Assembly (NCBI RefSeq): GCF_030272615.1
Contig: NW_026728909.1
Span: forward strand, 248,001 to 312,000
Direction of reading: 5' to 3'
DNA from: Cryptomeria japonica
Taxonomy: Eukaryota; Streptophyta; Pinopsida; Cupressales; Cupressaceae
DNA length: 64,000 nucleotides
Position 1 is the stretch's first letter, and each line of letters opens with the position of its first letter. The notes beneath the pieces were generated by a model. That model was not told the origin of the DNA. It saw only the letters and a list, made by a program, of their open reading frames with translations, and did not search any database. Positions 36,762 through 51,382 of the stretch are shown in pieces. Position numbers and translations under genes: made by a program.

Positions 36762-37545
36762 ATGGCAACAGTATCAGATCTTGTGCTTATTCTTGTGGCT
36801 GGACTGGCTATATATCTTCAGATGCAAGGTAAGCTGTATTGGTAACATAAGAGTTTTAGATTGAATACACTATATATCCGAGGTTCACAATAATAATATG
36901 CGTGTGTTTTTTGTTGCAGAGGCGGCAGCAGTTAAGTTTGAGATAACGAACCAGTGCAGGTACACGGTTTGGGCGGCAGGATTACCCGGCGGAGGGCAGC
37001 AGCTCGACCAGGGTAAGACATGGACCGTCGATGTGCCGGCAGGGACAAAGGGAGCAAGATTCTGGGGCCGAACCGGCTGCTCTTTTGATGCGAGCGACCG
37101 AGGAACCTGTCAAACCGGTGACTGCAACGGCCAATTGAGCTGCCAGGTCTCGGGAGGCATTCCCACCACGCTGGCTGAGTACACCCTCAATGGAGATGGC
37201 AACAAGGACTTCTACGACGTCTCCCTGGTGGACGAATTCAACGGTCCTCTCTCCATCAATCCTACAAACGGACAGTGCACTGCCCCTGCATGCAAAGCCG
37301 ACGTCAATGCTGTTTGCCCTGCTGAGTTGAAGGTGAATGGCGGATGCAATAGTGCCTGCACTGTCTTTCAAACTGACCAGTATTGCTACAGAGGTGCCTA
37401 TGTCGACAACTGCCCTGCCACAAACTACTCGATGATCTTCAAGAACCAGTGCCCTCAGGCCTACAGTTATGCCAAGGATGATACTTCCAGCACTTTCACC
37501 TGCCCTTCTGGAACCACTGACTACAGTATTGTATTCTGTCCCTAA
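36762..37545 (+). CDS. Thaumatin-like (PR-5) protein, gene A copy 3, Cys179 lost
   Basis: Exon 1 36762-36828, intron 36829-36919, exon 2 36920-37545. The predicted product is identical to A copies 1, 4 and 5, with Ser81, Tyr179 and 15 cysteines. It is the first copy driven by the 10-bp-longer promoter. AATAAA is at 37718-37723. Confidence 0.9.
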
Positions 37546-37787
37546 ATCTATATAGGAGTATGCTCATCTACATCCTAATAATCAGCTATGAGTGTATCAC
37601 CTCCGTATTTAGTATCTGATATATGGTGGCATAAACTATCACTCGGTAGTCATATAAATAAGCCATCATTTGTTGTAAGGCGTTAGATGCAATTTTGAAG
37701 TATCACAGTTTACTATAAATAAAAGTCCAATATTCTAATGGGCAATTTGAAATAGGTAATTCATATGCAATATCTTTTTATAAATGT

Positions 37788-39048
37788 CTTTTATTATTTT
37801 AGTAGGGAAGGGGTCCTAAACCCTTACAAAAAAAACAAATAAACTAGAGAGCAACGACACAATCGCTGGCATCGGATAGCCAACACCCCAGAAAGCATAG
37901 AAACAACTCTCAAAAGTAATAAAACACTAACAATACCCACATAACTAAACATAATAACCCTCTCCAACTTCCTACTATCCATAATACAACTACTAGCATA
38001 TAACTAAAAAGAGTTCATAATAGTATCAGAGTACTTAATCCACATGAAAACACCCAACATAAGGCATGCAGGCCTGTTTAGATAAAAGTCCATGTTAAAA
38101 CTAATACTATCATCTTTTGAAATCAACCCAGACCAAAAAAAAGCACCAACCCAATAGCATCCTACTCATCCTTGATGACGTTCCATTCCCGCACAAGACA
38201 CTACATCAGTTCCTTCTAGATCTTAGGTTACAACATGTCCTCTTTCTGCTCCTCTTGCAGGTTGACATCCTTCATCTTTTTTGCTTTTTTCTTCATCTTT
38301 CTCTATCTCAAGACAAACCCCATAACGACATTCTGCATAATTCATCAGTAATAGCACATAGGGAATTCAAGGCCTCTCCCATTAGCTGATGTCCTTGCCT
38401 ATATTCGTCCATCTTCGCTTTAAGGTTCATGACCTTAACTTGTAGGTTAATTATCTAGTTTTGCTATTATTTGATGCTAAAATTCTCCTCCTCGGTAGGA
38501 GAGTCCTGAGAACAGGGCACCATTTCCACATCCTAAAAAAGTATTTTGAAGCAAGGATTTTTGTTTTGAATCAACCTTGTCCTCTAGAGAATCACTTAAA
38601 CCCTTTGAATCCTCCTTACTGTCCTCCCCTTGTTCCTCCCCTTCCACCTGAAATTCCTCATCCTCCCCCCCTCCTCACTAGAGCTCCTGAGTTGTCATCA
38701 TCATCAAGGGTAAAAGCCTTTGCCGGTTCAGGGGAAACATCTTCGGTTTCAATTTGTTTTTCTTGTCTTTGGCGAGCAGATGAGCCGACCTTCTTTCACC
38801 AAAGTGACCCTCCTATTTCTCCTTTTCATGCAGGTTATCTTTCACCTAATCTCATAGTTCTTACAAGATGAAAAATCAGACACCAATAATATCTATAGGT
38901 CCATTGCTATTGTATCCCATCCGTCGTATGATCAGGAATCATTAACCATATTGTTGTGTTGGTATGGCCACCTCTAGAGTAGCAGCTCTGACCTCTTCCT
39001 CATCCTTGTATAGCCAACTAAGGATGTCTTTCCCTTATGATTCATTTG
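37788..39048 (-). pseudogene. Decayed minus-strand coding-like tract, unit 4
   Basis: Copy of 806-2066; no private change noticed. Confidence 0.4.
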
Positions 39049-41772
39049 CTAGTGTGCCCAATTGGATAAATTTTCCATCAAACTTGGTGATGGGTTGTGT
39101 TGATTGATGTGTCGATGCAGAAGGTTGTCCATGAGATTTTGGTGATGTTGGTAATTTTGATAGACACATGGGTTCAAAATAGTATTCTCCCATGCCTTGA
39201 TCTTTGATTTCAACTTTTGTTTGAAGTCCATGGATAAAGACTTGATTTTTTCTTGATGATGATCTAATGCTAAGGAAGCTGGAGCTTTCCTATTGTGTGG
39301 AACTAGGCTGTCTTGAGCTGTCCCCATAGCATTGCAATGTTGAAAAGGATTATTATCGGTAGATATGGAGATTTCCTGTCCATTATATGGGAATTTGACA
39401 CACTGATGGTATGTTGAAGGCACTACTTGCATTTCATGTATCCAAGGATGACCCAATAGAATATTGTATGTTAAGTCTATGTCTAAGACTTGGCACATAG
39501 TGTCCCTTTGTATCAGTCCTACCTAAATAGGTAGTATCACTGTTCCTTTAGATGACTTGTCTTCATCATCATAGGCCTTGATGGTGATCTTTTTGTTTGG
39601 ATCAATAGACTTCTCAAAGAAGCCTAATGCACGGATAAGCTTTAAAGCACATATATTGAGACCAACTCCTCCATCTATTAATACTCTTTTAACTCGATGT
39701 TTGTAGACTAAGACTTTGATATGAAGGGGAGTGTTATGTGGATGACTCAAAGAGACATTATCATGTTGGAAAAGGTGAGTTTATGAGGCCCTGTCATATG
39801 AGCCACCATGGCTTGGAATTTTATCAATGTCCAGATCTTGAGGAATGTTTGTTTCAACCAATGCTTGTTCTAAGATATCCTTATCTTTTGGTGAGAACTT
39901 GAGCAACTCGAGTATAGATATTTGAGCAGGAGTTCTCTGTAGTTGATAAACCAAATCATATTGAGTATTGGGAATAGTGGTGGATGTTGATGTATGCCCT
40001 TTCAAGACGCATTTTTGAGCTTTGGTTGTCACATTGATTGATGCATGGTCTTGTTTGTCCTTGATTTTTATGACATTTATTTGGTTATCATCTATCAATA
40101 TGTGATTGATGGTGTTGTTGTACAGGTGATTTATACAAGCTCCTCTTGTATCATTTGATGATGGAGCTCCTCCCTTCTTGTAATTTGGAAGAGGATTTTT
40201 AAAAGCATCGTGGTCACCGTTTGTTTTGAGACCATCAACCATTAAATCACCTCTATTGATCATATCCTGACCAATATTCTTAAGCCTCATGAAATCATTT
40301 GTGTGATGTCCTTTGTTTCGATGAAAATCACAAAAATACGAATCATTCCACCAAGGTGGTTTGACCTGGGGTTCAAAGTTGTTTATGGTCAGTAATGTGA
40401 TAATTTTGTTCGCCAGGAGTTCTCGAAATGTCAATTCTAAGGTTTTCCCTAATGGTGTGTAGATGTGTCTATTTGGGAAAGTGTTGGTGTTACCTCTTTG
40501 GTTTGTATTATTCCCTCAGTTAGCCTTGTTTATTGTTGTTGCCTTGGGTATTGTTATTGGTATTTGAAATTGAAGGTCCTTGATTGGTATTTTGTGGATA
40601 AGTGTTAGTGCCTTGATTAACACCCTTTTGATTTTTGTTAGATTGTGGATTACCTCATAAAGCTAATACTGGTTGTTTGGACTTCATATCATTAGCATCA
40701 GCTCCTCCATCATTAACAATGTTTTTGTTTCTTGTCCAAAATCTTGATTTGTCTAAAGTGTTGTTGTTATTTTTATTGTTAAAGGAGTGAGTGTTGGATG
40801 AGTTAATTCCTTCCTTAAATAACTTCAATGTTCCTTTCTTGATGTAGGCTTCCTCTACTTGGATTCCATTTTCTATCAACTTGGTAAAAGCTGGTATGCA
40901 TTGGAGCTTGAGTTGATAACACATCTCACTATTTAGATTGTCAATAAAGATCTCCATCTTTTCCTTTTCAGGCATGTCTCGAGGATATCTCGAAACCATA
41001 CGTCTCCAACACTGAAGAAACACCATGAATGTTTCATTGCTTTTTTGTTTGGTGTTGCATACATCCAACATGGTGATTGCATCCTAAATATTATAGGAGT
41101 ATTTTGTGATAAATTTGTTTACAAACTCATCAAATGATCTGATGGGAAGTGTAAGTTTAGACAACCACTCCATTGTTTTCCCTCCCAAACTTCTTGGGAA
41201 TAGTCTCATTAAGAATCATCGTGAGAAAACTCTAGGCTTATGGTACAAAATTCCCGAACATGATTGCGAGGATCACTTTTAGCATCGTATTTGTCGTACT
41301 TTCGCATATCTGAATTTGGGGGAAAAGGTATCATGTTTAATCTCCTGTCAAAGGAGTAAGGACAGATTTCATCCAAGGAGTATCGCATTGTGGTCCCTTG
41401 TTGCATGTTCTACATTTGCCTTTGCAGCATTTGGATTTGTTGTGTAAGAGTGACCATGGGTGCATTTGTATGTCGAGGGAAACCTTCCCCCTTTCATTAA
41501 GATTATCCTGAGGTCGGCCATGGTTGTGTTCGGGGGTGTTATTTTGTTCATGCATGATTTATGGGCCATGTGTTTCTTCTTCTATTTTTTGGTCTTGATA
41601 GGCATAATTTCTAGACCTTGTTCTAAAAATTCTTTCAGCGACATTCCTTAAGTTTTCGGTATTAAAATCTTTAGGAAGTGTAACTCCTTTTCTAGTTAGC
41701 ATGAGCATATATTTTTCCTCGTTTGCTTCAATAAGTCTTTCCATGAGCCTTTGGAATGAGGGGTTTTCTTGA
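39049..41772 (-). pseudogene. Ty3/gypsy gag-protease remnant, unit 4
   Basis: Protease piece 39049-39750, nucleocapsid-like piece 39781-40434, gag core pieces 40655-41744. Bases 40271 C and 41685 T match units 1 and 5, not the adjacent unit 3. Confidence 0.8.
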
Positions 41773-42015
41773 CATTCTTGGAGTTGTCATTCCTAAGTCA
41801 CTTTGCTCAATGATTTGAGAGAAAAGACATTGACTTGAGGGATCATGTTAGATAGAGAACAATGGAACATCCCTTGGGAAGTTGAGCTATTCAATATAGC
41901 TCCATAACTTGCACCAAGAGTCCCATTGGTGTGTGGATCTTTTGGAACCTTAATTTTACGTTTCTGTACACCACATTTCCTGCACACATTTGTGGCGCCC
42001 ACCATGGGGCCGAAC
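41773..42015 (+). repeat. Inverted LTR-end/primer-binding-site segment, unit 4
   Basis: Copy of 4791-5033, facing the arm at 43223-43468. Primer-binding-site start at 41993. Confidence 0.73.
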
Positions 42016-42074
42016 CCCATTAATCTTATCATTTTTTTTGTAGGAGCAATATTGCAAGCACGTGGGAAAGCTGG

Positions 42075-43222
42075 TTTAGCACATTGGGACCTTTCTTTAG
42101 TGCGTAGAAACATTAGTTAGTGCTTCTAGTATACTATTTAGTGAAGACCTCTCCACTAGCACATTTAGACTTTTTGTTAGCACCTGATATTCTGGTTGTA
42201 TTCTATATCATCATAACGCATTCGACAAACATAGTAGAACATTCGGTAACCATCTTAGCGCATAGAAGTCATTTTGTAGCACATTTTCATGTTTTTGTAG
42301 TGCATCTGCACGTTTCTGTAGCTCACCTGTGCAATAGTCTAATGCATAGCTCTAACAAAGGAAAACGCAAAACTGTAATCGAAGAAAGAAAATTTTAGGC
42401 TTGTGAAGCCCACCCTCAGAATTTGATTATTTTGCTAACTGATTTTGTTCAGGTTCAAACCTTTTTCTGCAGGAGCAATAGGAGTTAGTTTAAGTTTTTC
42501 TTTTCTTTCTTTCAAAAGTTAGTTAAAAAGAACTCACCCTCTTTTTTATTGCAAAAGCTTAAAATAAACCTCATAAGTTCTTTGGGATGTTTAAAATGAA
42601 CTTCATACTTTCCTTTGGTATTTAAAACAAAACTTCATCTTTTTCTTATTGCATGGGTAAAAAGAACAACAAAGAAAAAAATTTCATTCTTCCAAGTTAG
42701 GAAAACACTTCGTTCGGGTTTTAAAAGAACAACAAATTTACTTTTCAATCAACAAAGGTAAAAAGAAATTCACCTTCCTTTGGTGCCTAAAAGGATTCAT
42801 TTTAATTTATTGCAAAAGTAAAAGAAACTCATCTTTATTTTGTGCAAGGAAAAAGGGAAAGTTCTCACTTATCAACTTTAATTTTGTTGACCAAAATCAC
42901 GATTTCTTTTGTTGACCAGGATTTCCAATTTTTTGATAGAAAATCATTGCTATAAAAGGTTAAAAAGAACACCATACTTTTTGGAGCAAAATCTCCAAAC
43001 AGAAGTTAGCAAATCATTTCTTTGAAAGGTTAAAAAGAACACTTGAGTGCCTTGTCTCGAAAGTGGAAAGTATATGCTCTCCCCTTAATTGGGTGACCAA
43101 AATGCCAAACCACTCTTTCATGCTTTCTTCATTTCAAGCAGTTAAATCATTTAGCAAGCCTGTCATCCCGAGTTTCTCTTAGAGTGCCATTTAAATGGTC
43201 GGTGAGAAGGGAATGACCTAAT
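42075..43222. mobile_element. Retroelement leader with 21-bp repeat, unit 4
   Basis: 21-bp repeat 42075-42359, then the motif-rich leader. Base 43149 is A, shared only with unit 1. Confidence 0.65.
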
Positions 43223-44677
43223 TTCGAGCCCCATGGTGGGTGCCAGAAATGTTTGTGGGAAATGCAGTGGTGTACAAAAACATAAAATTCAGGTTCCAAA
43301 AGATCCACACACCAATGGGACTCTTGGTGCAAGTTATGAAGCTATATTGAATAGCTCAACTTCCCAAGGGATGTTCCATTGTTCTCTATCTCACAGGATC
43401 CCTCAAGTCAATGTCTTTTCTCTCAAATCACGGAGCAAAGTGACTTAGGAATAACAACTCCAAGAATGGGTGATGTTTGATTAATTTACCATGATTTCAT
43501 TCCTAGATATGTATGATATTGAATCTATGATGATTTTAAACTAGTATGAATTTTATGTTATGATAAAGATTAGCAATCCTCTCCTAACAATATATACTAG
43601 TCTAACATGGATATGCTATGATATTTAAAATTACTTCTAAAATGCTATTAAGATGATTTTATCAAAGAGAGGCTAAATGCTCAGTAAAATGACTATAGAT
43701 TACATGCATGAAACTTGGATATCTCAAAATGAGAGAATGAGAGCTCTATTTATAGGGAAAATAGGGAAATGGATGGTCAAGATTGGATAATCTTAACAAG
43801 GGCCAGGATTGAAAGTTATCAATCCATGTTTACAATTCTCACCAATGAAATGGTGACAATTGTCAACAAGAGGTTGCTTGAGAGGAGATGAAATAATAAT
43901 TAAATGCTTGAGAAGACATGATGGTTACCTTAGGAGCTAAGGGTTAATGTTAGGTTAGGGTTATCCATTGGATAAAGCTTTTACCCAAGCAGTAAACTCT
44001 TGTGCAAGGGTTAAAGGGATAACCAAAGTTAAAGCCATGAATGTTTTATGAGACCCTTGGGTTAGATGAGGGTTGAGTTAGAGAGAAAGTCTCTAGCCAT
44101 GAAAGAAGGTTGAGTTAACCATTAATGGTTATGAAGACTTTGAGGGTTAACTTGTTGAGGACATAAAGCCTTTAATAGTTATTGAAGACTTTGAGGGTTT
44201 GAGAAGTGACTTCCCTTTTCTTAGGGATGTGACAATAATTAGGAGATGGATTAGGCTAAATTAGAATTGATTAGAATAATCTAGAAGGGGTTTAGGGAGG
44301 CAAGTGGGAGATGTAGGAAAATGGAAGTGGAGGAAAAAGGAATTTAATTAAAATAAAACTACTTTATTTCAATCAAATAGATGCAACTTGCATAAATACA
44401 AGTGAGGGATTTAAATAAATAAATTAGAATTATTTATTTGCAAGGATTAATTTAATTAAATGTAAGTTTAATTAAAAGGGGAGAAGGGGGAATTTAATTA
44501 AATAAAGTAATTTATTTAATCAAAGGCTAGAAAAGGCTTAGGTGAACTTAATTAAATAAATTGAGTAATTCATTTAATCAAATAGATGAATATAAAGAAT
44601 TTAATTAAATAGAAGAATGAGATTAAAATAAATATTAAATATTCATTTAGGAAAGTGGTCAGATTTATACGTCTACA
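43223..44677 (-). mobile_element. LTR with primer-binding site, unit 4
   Basis: LTR 44677-43250 on the minus strand, primer-binding site 43245-43223, TATA-like box 43746-43755. Confidence 0.73.
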
Positions 44678-45692
44678 ATAATTACTATCATATCACCAAT
44701 AATGTGATAAAGGCAATTTGTATGTAATATATAGTTACGGAAAAATTTCTCCCATCTTATTATTATAGTTTAAAAATTTTAAATATGTGTATATCCATGC
44801 AAATTTATTAGAATCCACTATTATGGATTGAGTTGATACAATATGTATTGGAAAGTAGATTAGTTTTGTGTTGAGTATATTTATTTATTAATTCTTACTC
44901 TATCTTATTAGCACCATATGTCCTTGTCACATCAAAGAGTGACATATCTTACTACAAACATAAAATAAATACATAATGAATACATATTTCAAAATTAGAA
45001 ATATATAACAACTTTCAACTAAAAAATATAAAATTAATTTCAAGTAAAATGAAATAATCTTTCCAAATAAAATAACTCATAACATTTAAATAAAAATAAG
45101 AACAAGAAAAAAAAAATGTCAAGTAATATAATTTTAATTATTGTAAAGTAATTTGGCTCATGGGTTCCTTTCCCTATTGAGGTGGTTGGAGATAGGGTGA
45201 AGAACTGATAGTGCTAAGTGCAAAAGTGTGTGGACTTCTTAAAGGCCTCCATTAATGTAGTGAGTCTAGATCATGTCAACTCGTCCTTTGCATTCACAAA
45301 CAACCAAAAACCTAATCAAGATATTCCAAAAGGTAATAATGTGAAAATTGAAACTTAGTTTCTCTAGTATGTTTAGTTTGAATGTAAAGCTGATAAGAGA
45401 TATTGGATGTAGCTACTATGTAGGATTTTGTCTACGTAAGTAAGAGTAGAGATGCATTCTGGCCCTATTTTAGATTTGTTATTTAATTGAAAAATTTTCA
45501 ATTTTTAATATATATGGAATGCAACACCCAAAAGTAGCTAGTTTACAAAAAAATCAATTGTGACTCAAAATTTTATTTGATGAATGTAAATAATCTATAT
45601 TTTAAAATTAAGATTTATAATTCAAAACAAGTAAATATCTGTATTATTTGAATATATATATATATTTAATATATTAGAACTTAAAATGTTAA
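44678..45692. other. AT-rich spacer, unit 4, no gene seen
   Basis: Copy of 7696-8710 with a private C-to-T change at 45644. Confidence 0.55.
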
Positions 45693-45935
45693 AAAGATAA
45701 CTGCATATGGATTAGCTTTTCCTCATTACCCATTAAAATACCGATGGAATTTTATTTACAATAAACTGTGATACTTGGAAACTGGCATGTATACCTTACA
45801 CCAACCGATGGCTTATTTACATGACTCTACCAAATGATAGTTTATGCCACCATATATCAGATACTAAATACACGGGTGATAAGATCATAGCTGATTATTT
45901 GGAGGTTATAATGACTATGATGATCCTATATATAT

Positions 45936-46730
45936 CTAGGGACAGAATACAATACTATAGTCGGTGGTACCAGAGGGGCAGGTGAAAGTGCTGGAAGAAT
46001 CGTCCTTAGCATAACTGTATGCCTGTGGGCACTGGTTCTTGAACATCATCGAGTAGTTTGTGGCGGGGCAGTTCTTGACATAGGAACCTCTGCAGCAATA
46101 CTGGTCAGTTTGAAAGACAGTACAGGCACTATTGCATCCACCATTCACCTTCAATTCAGCAGGGCAAGCAGCATTCACGTCGGCTTTGCATGCAGGGGCA
46201 GTGCACTGTCCATTTGTAGGATTGATGGAGAGAGGAACGTTGAAGCCGTCAACCAGGGAGACATCGTAGAAGTCCTGGTTGCCATCTCCATTTAGGGTGT
46301 ACTCGACCAGCGTGGTCGGAACGCCCCCCGAGACTTGGCAGCTCAGTTGGCCGTTGCAGTCACCAGTTTGACAGGTTCCTCGGCCGCTCGCATCGAAAGA
46401 ACAGCCAGTTCGGCCCCAGAATCTTGCCGCCTTTGTCCCTGCCGGCACATCGACGGTCCATGTCTGACCTTGGTCAAGCTGCTGCCCTCCTCCTGGTAGT
46501 CCTGCCGCCCAAACTGTGTACCCGCACTGGTTTCGTATATCAAACTTAACTGCCCACGCCTCTGCAACAAAACATACACACACAAAAATTATCGTAAGGC
46601 CTAGAGAGATGTATATACCATTCAACAACCTACAACACGTATTATTTTACCAACACATCTTACGTTGCATATGTAAAGATATGGCCAGTCCAGCCACAAG
46701 AACAAGCGCAAGATCTGATACCATCGCCAT
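45936..46730 (-). CDS. Thaumatin-like (PR-5) protein, gene B copy 4
   Basis: Exon 1 46730-46664, intron 46663-46562, exon 2 46561-45936. The product is predicted identical to copies 2, 3 and 5. The minus-strand AATAAA is at 45756-45751. Confidence 0.94.
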
Positions 46731-46967
46731 TATACCGTCTGAATTGAACGATTGAATGAAGATAGATAGATTGGGTATATGAGGAGGGATTATTCATTTA
46801 TATAGAAAAAGATCGCTCCGCCGGTCATGAAGGAAGCAACAGAGGAAGGACCCGGCATGAGAAGGCTAGTATCGTACGCATTCCGGTTACAGAATTCAAG
46901 CTTGCATTTATAACATGACTTGACTTCAGGTAAGAGCTGCCCAGTTTCCAACCGTAAGGGTCATCAA
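46731..46967 (-). promoter_or_regulatory. Gene B promoter, unit 4
   Basis: TATA box on the minus strand at 46804-46796; TGACTTGACTT at 46916-46926. Confidence 0.68.
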
Positions 46968-48495
46968 TATTCAGATAATAGCTGTAATATTAAAGACAAC
47001 CAAGTTTCACAACAAATCAAACCAACAAAACATAAATAGCCATATGATATGGGAAAAAAAGGATGTTGGATTTAGTTTCATTGAACTTTAACTCTAAAGT
47101 AGCCAAATAAATATATAAGGACTTCCTAAAGTTTATTTTTTTATTTATTTTTGTAGCCCCCACCAATATTGTATAATAGACAAATTAGATATGGGACTGA
47201 GCATTAAGACTTCTATTTGAAGACCAACCCTAGATAACACCCTTGGCCCTTCAACTATTAATAAATAATTTAGAGCCAACTACCTTAAGAATAAATATAT
47301 AACGGGGTGAAGGACTCCCTTGTAAGATAAAATAGGACAAGAATGAAATATTGAAAAAAGAATTTAATATGATCTAACAAATATATTTTTCAAATTACCA
47401 ATATAAACCTGTAAATTGGGAAAGAAATCTAGACTCCTAAAGAGGAATTGCTTATCTACAAAGAGAAAATATTCTCAAGGAGTTTCAAGCCTTTTGCAAA
47501 TAGGGAAGGGTTGCAAAGAAGATGTAAGGGAGTTTAGATTACTTTCTTAGAATTTCTTAGTCATAGTTAAAATTTTATGTATGATTACTTATTTTTAATC
47601 TCATTGTTTGAAACTAAGTATATACAAAGAAAAAAAATCCTAAAATAATCATAAAAAAAATCTCTGACTAGAAAATTTTAAATATTTAGAAAATATAGTT
47701 GTCCTTTTAGATTTGCAAATTTCTAAAAAAAACTTGTTCCCCTAGACCTAATCGACATTTCAAGATATTCTTATTTCACTATTGATAATAATTTAGTCTA
47801 TTTTTTTAAATCATAAGTTCATATTCCACTACTTATTTAACATTTTTATTTGAAAGCAAATAATACCTATTTAAAAATTAAACCAATTTTTTGAAATTAT
47901 TATAATATTAGTTACAAAAGTCAATTAAAATGTATATTTTTCAAATATTAAATTTTAAACTATTGATATGTTGAGTATTAATTAATAAGTTGTAATCTCA
48001 CTTTTAATTATCGACAAACTTGAAAAATTTATAAATACATTAATAAACATAAAATTTTAAAAATAGATTGAGAAACATTCATAAGAAAACAAAGTATATA
48101 ATTTAGAAAAATGGATCAATCAAACAAAATATCAAGTTTAACCAAAAGAAATTGTAAGCTTTTCCAATTTGATTCTATGAACTTAACATCTTCTTCAAAT
48201 AATTTTTCTACAGTTTTTTGTTTGAACATTATTTATTAATAAATTGTATTCTCACTTTTAATTACTAATAAACTTAAATAAATTTATAAATACATTAATA
48301 AGAATAAATTTAAAAAATAGATTTAAAAACATTTATAAGAAAACAAAATATATAATTTTTAAAAAGTGGGTCAATCAAACAAAATATCAAGTTTAAGCAA
48401 AAGAAATTCTATGAAGTTAAAATCTTTATCAAGATAATTTTACATCTTCCGATTTGATTCTTAGGCTACCTTGGCTTTTCAAGTCACTGAAATAG
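46968..48495. repeat. AT-rich spacer with direct repeat, unit 4
   Basis: Direct repeat copies at about 47973-48202 and 48229-48442. Base 48332 is T. Confidence 0.62.
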
Positions 48496-49095
48496 TTAGG
48501 ATCAAAAACTGGCCAGCTGTTACCTAGAGTCATTTCATGTATTCAATGCAGGTTTGAGTTCTGATAAACCAGGGCTCTCGTAGCATCCACGGCTTCTCAG
48601 CCGGGTCCATGCTAGTTTGCTTCCTTCTGAAGTTATTACGGTCGGAAACTGGGCAGCGGTTACCTGAAGTCAAGTCATGCACTAAATGCAACCTGAAGTC
48701 AAGTCATGCACTAAATGTAAGTTTGAATTCTAATAACAAGGGCTTTCGTACGATGCATTGACAATTCTATGAATACAATACATGTTACACATTTTATGCA
48801 TATAATACATGTTGCATATACATATAACTGCATCTAGATGCATCTTAGAATCTTATTCATACAATGCATGTTACACATCCTATGCATATAATGCATTTTA
48901 CATAGACATATAACTACATGCAGATGCATCGTAGAAGCTGGATAGAGGGTGCCCTCGTACGTCACACTACTGCTCAGACTGAGTCCATGCTTCCTTCGTG
49001 TCTGCCCGGGAGATCTTTTCCTATATAAATGATGAATCCTTCTTCATATACTCAATCTATCCATCTTCATTCGACCGTTCAATACAGACGGTATA
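48496..49095 (+). promoter_or_regulatory. Gene A promoter, unit 4 (10-bp-longer form)
   Basis: TATA box 49022-49030; 29-bp duplication 48662-48719; the extra ten bases are 48835-48844. Confidence 0.7.
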
Positions 49096-49879
49096 ATGGC
49101 AACAGTATCAGATCTTGTGCTTATTCTTGTGGCTGGACTGGCTATATATCTTCAGATGCAAGGTAAGCTGTATTGGTAACATAAGAGTTTTAGATTGAAT
49201 ACACTATATATCCGAGGTTCACAATAATAATATGCGTGTGTTTTTTGTTGCAGAGGCGGCAGCAGTTAAGTTTGAGATAACGAACCAGTGCAGGTACACG
49301 GTTTGGGCGGCAGGATTACCCGGCGGAGGGCAGCAGCTCGACCAGGGTAAGACATGGACCGTCGATGTGCCGGCAGGGACAAAGGGAGCAAGATTCTGGG
49401 GCCGAACCGGCTGCTCTTTTGATGCGAGCGACCGAGGAACCTGTCAAACCGGTGACTGCAACGGCCAATTGAGCTGCCAGGTCTCGGGAGGCATTCCCAC
49501 CACGCTGGCTGAGTACACCCTCAATGGAGATGGCAACAAGGACTTCTACGACGTCTCCCTGGTGGACGAATTCAACGGTCCTCTCTCCATCAATCCTACA
49601 AACGGACAGTGCACTGCCCCTGCATGCAAAGCCGACGTCAATGCTGTTTGCCCTGCTGAGTTGAAGGTGAATGGCGGATGCAATAGTGCCTGCACTGTCT
49701 TTCAAACTGACCAGTATTGCTACAGAGGTGCCTATGTCGACAACTGCCCTGCCACAAACTACTCGATGATCTTCAAGAACCAGTGCCCTCAGGCCTACAG
49801 TTATGCCAAGGATGATACTTCCAGCACTTTCACCTGCCCTTCTGGAACCACTGACTACAGTATTGTATTCTGTCCCTAA
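49096..49879 (+). CDS. Thaumatin-like (PR-5) protein, gene A copy 4, Cys179 lost
   Basis: Exon 1 49096-49162, intron 49163-49253, exon 2 49254-49879. The product is predicted identical to A copies 1, 3 and 5. AATAAA is at 50052-50057. Confidence 0.9.
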
Positions 49880-50121
49880 ATCTATATAGGAGTATGCTCA
49901 TCTACATCCTAATAATCAGCTATGAGTGTATCACCTCCGTATTTAGTATCTGATATATGGTGGCATAAACTATCACTCGGTAGTCATATAAATAAGCCAT
50001 CATTTGTTGTAAGGCGTTAGATGCAATTTTGAAGTATCACAGTTTACTATAAATAAAAGTCCAATATTCTAATGGGCAATTTGAAATAGGTAATTCATAT
50101 GCAATATCTTTTTATAAATGT

Positions 50122-51382
50122 CTTTTATTATTTTAGTAGGGAAGGGGTCCTAAACCCTTACAAAAAAAACAAATAAACTAGAGAGCAACGACACAATCGC
50201 TGGCATCGGATAGCCAACACCCCAGAAAGCATAGAAACAACTCTCAAAAGTAATAAAACACTAACAATACCCACATAACTAAACATAATAACCCTCTCCA
50301 ACTTCCTACTATCCATAATACAACTACTAGCATATAACTAAAAAGAGTTCATAATAGTATCAGAGTACTTAATCCACATGAAAACACCCAACATAAGGCA
50401 TGCAGGCCTGTTTAGATAAAAGTCCATGTTAAAACTAATACTATCATCTTTTGAAATCAACCCAGACCAAAAAAAAGCACCAACCCAATAGCATCCTACT
50501 CATCCTTGATGACGTTCCATTCCCGCACAAGACACTACATCAGTTCCTTCTAGATCTTAGGTTACAACATGTCCTCTTTCTGCTCCTCTTGCAGGTTGAC
50601 ATCCTTCATCTTTTTTGCTTTTTTCTTCATCTTTCTCTATCTCAAGACAAACCCCATAACGACATTCTGCATAATTCATCAGTAATAGCACATAGGGAAT
50701 TCAAGGCCTCTCCCATTAGCTGATGTCCTTGCCTATATTCGTCCATCTTCGCTTTAAGGTTCATGACCTTAACTTGTAGGTTAATTATCTAGTTTTGCTA
50801 TTATTTGATGCTAAAATTCTCCTCCTCGGTAGGAGAGTCCTGAGAACAGGGCACCATTTCCACATCCTAAAAAAGTATTTTGAAGCAAGGATTTTTGTTT
50901 TGAATCAACCTTGTCCTCTAGAGAATCACTTAAACCCTTTGAATCCTCCTTACTGTCCTCCCCTTGTTCCTCCCCTTCCACCTGAAATTCCTCATCCTCC
51001 CCCCCTCCTCACTAGAGCTCCTGAGTTGTCATCATCATCAAGGGTAAAAGCCTTTGCCGGTTCAGGGGAAACATCTTCGGTTTCAATTTGTTTTTCTTGT
51101 CTTTGGCGAGCAGATGAGCCGACCTTCTTTCACCAAAGTGACCCTCCTATTTCTCCTTTTCATGCAGGTTATCTTTCACCTAATCTCATAGTTCTTACAA
51201 GATGAAAAATCAGACACCAATAATATCTATAGGTCCATTGCTATTGTATCCCATCCGTCGTATGATCAGGAATCATTAACCATATTGTTGTGTTGGTATG
51301 GCCACCTCTAGAGTAGCAGCTCTGACCTCTTCCTCATCCTTGTATAGCCAACTAAGGATGTCTTTCCCTTATGATTCATTTG
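50122..51382 (-). pseudogene. Decayed minus-strand coding-like tract, unit 5
   Basis: Copy of 806-2066; no private change noticed. Confidence 0.4.
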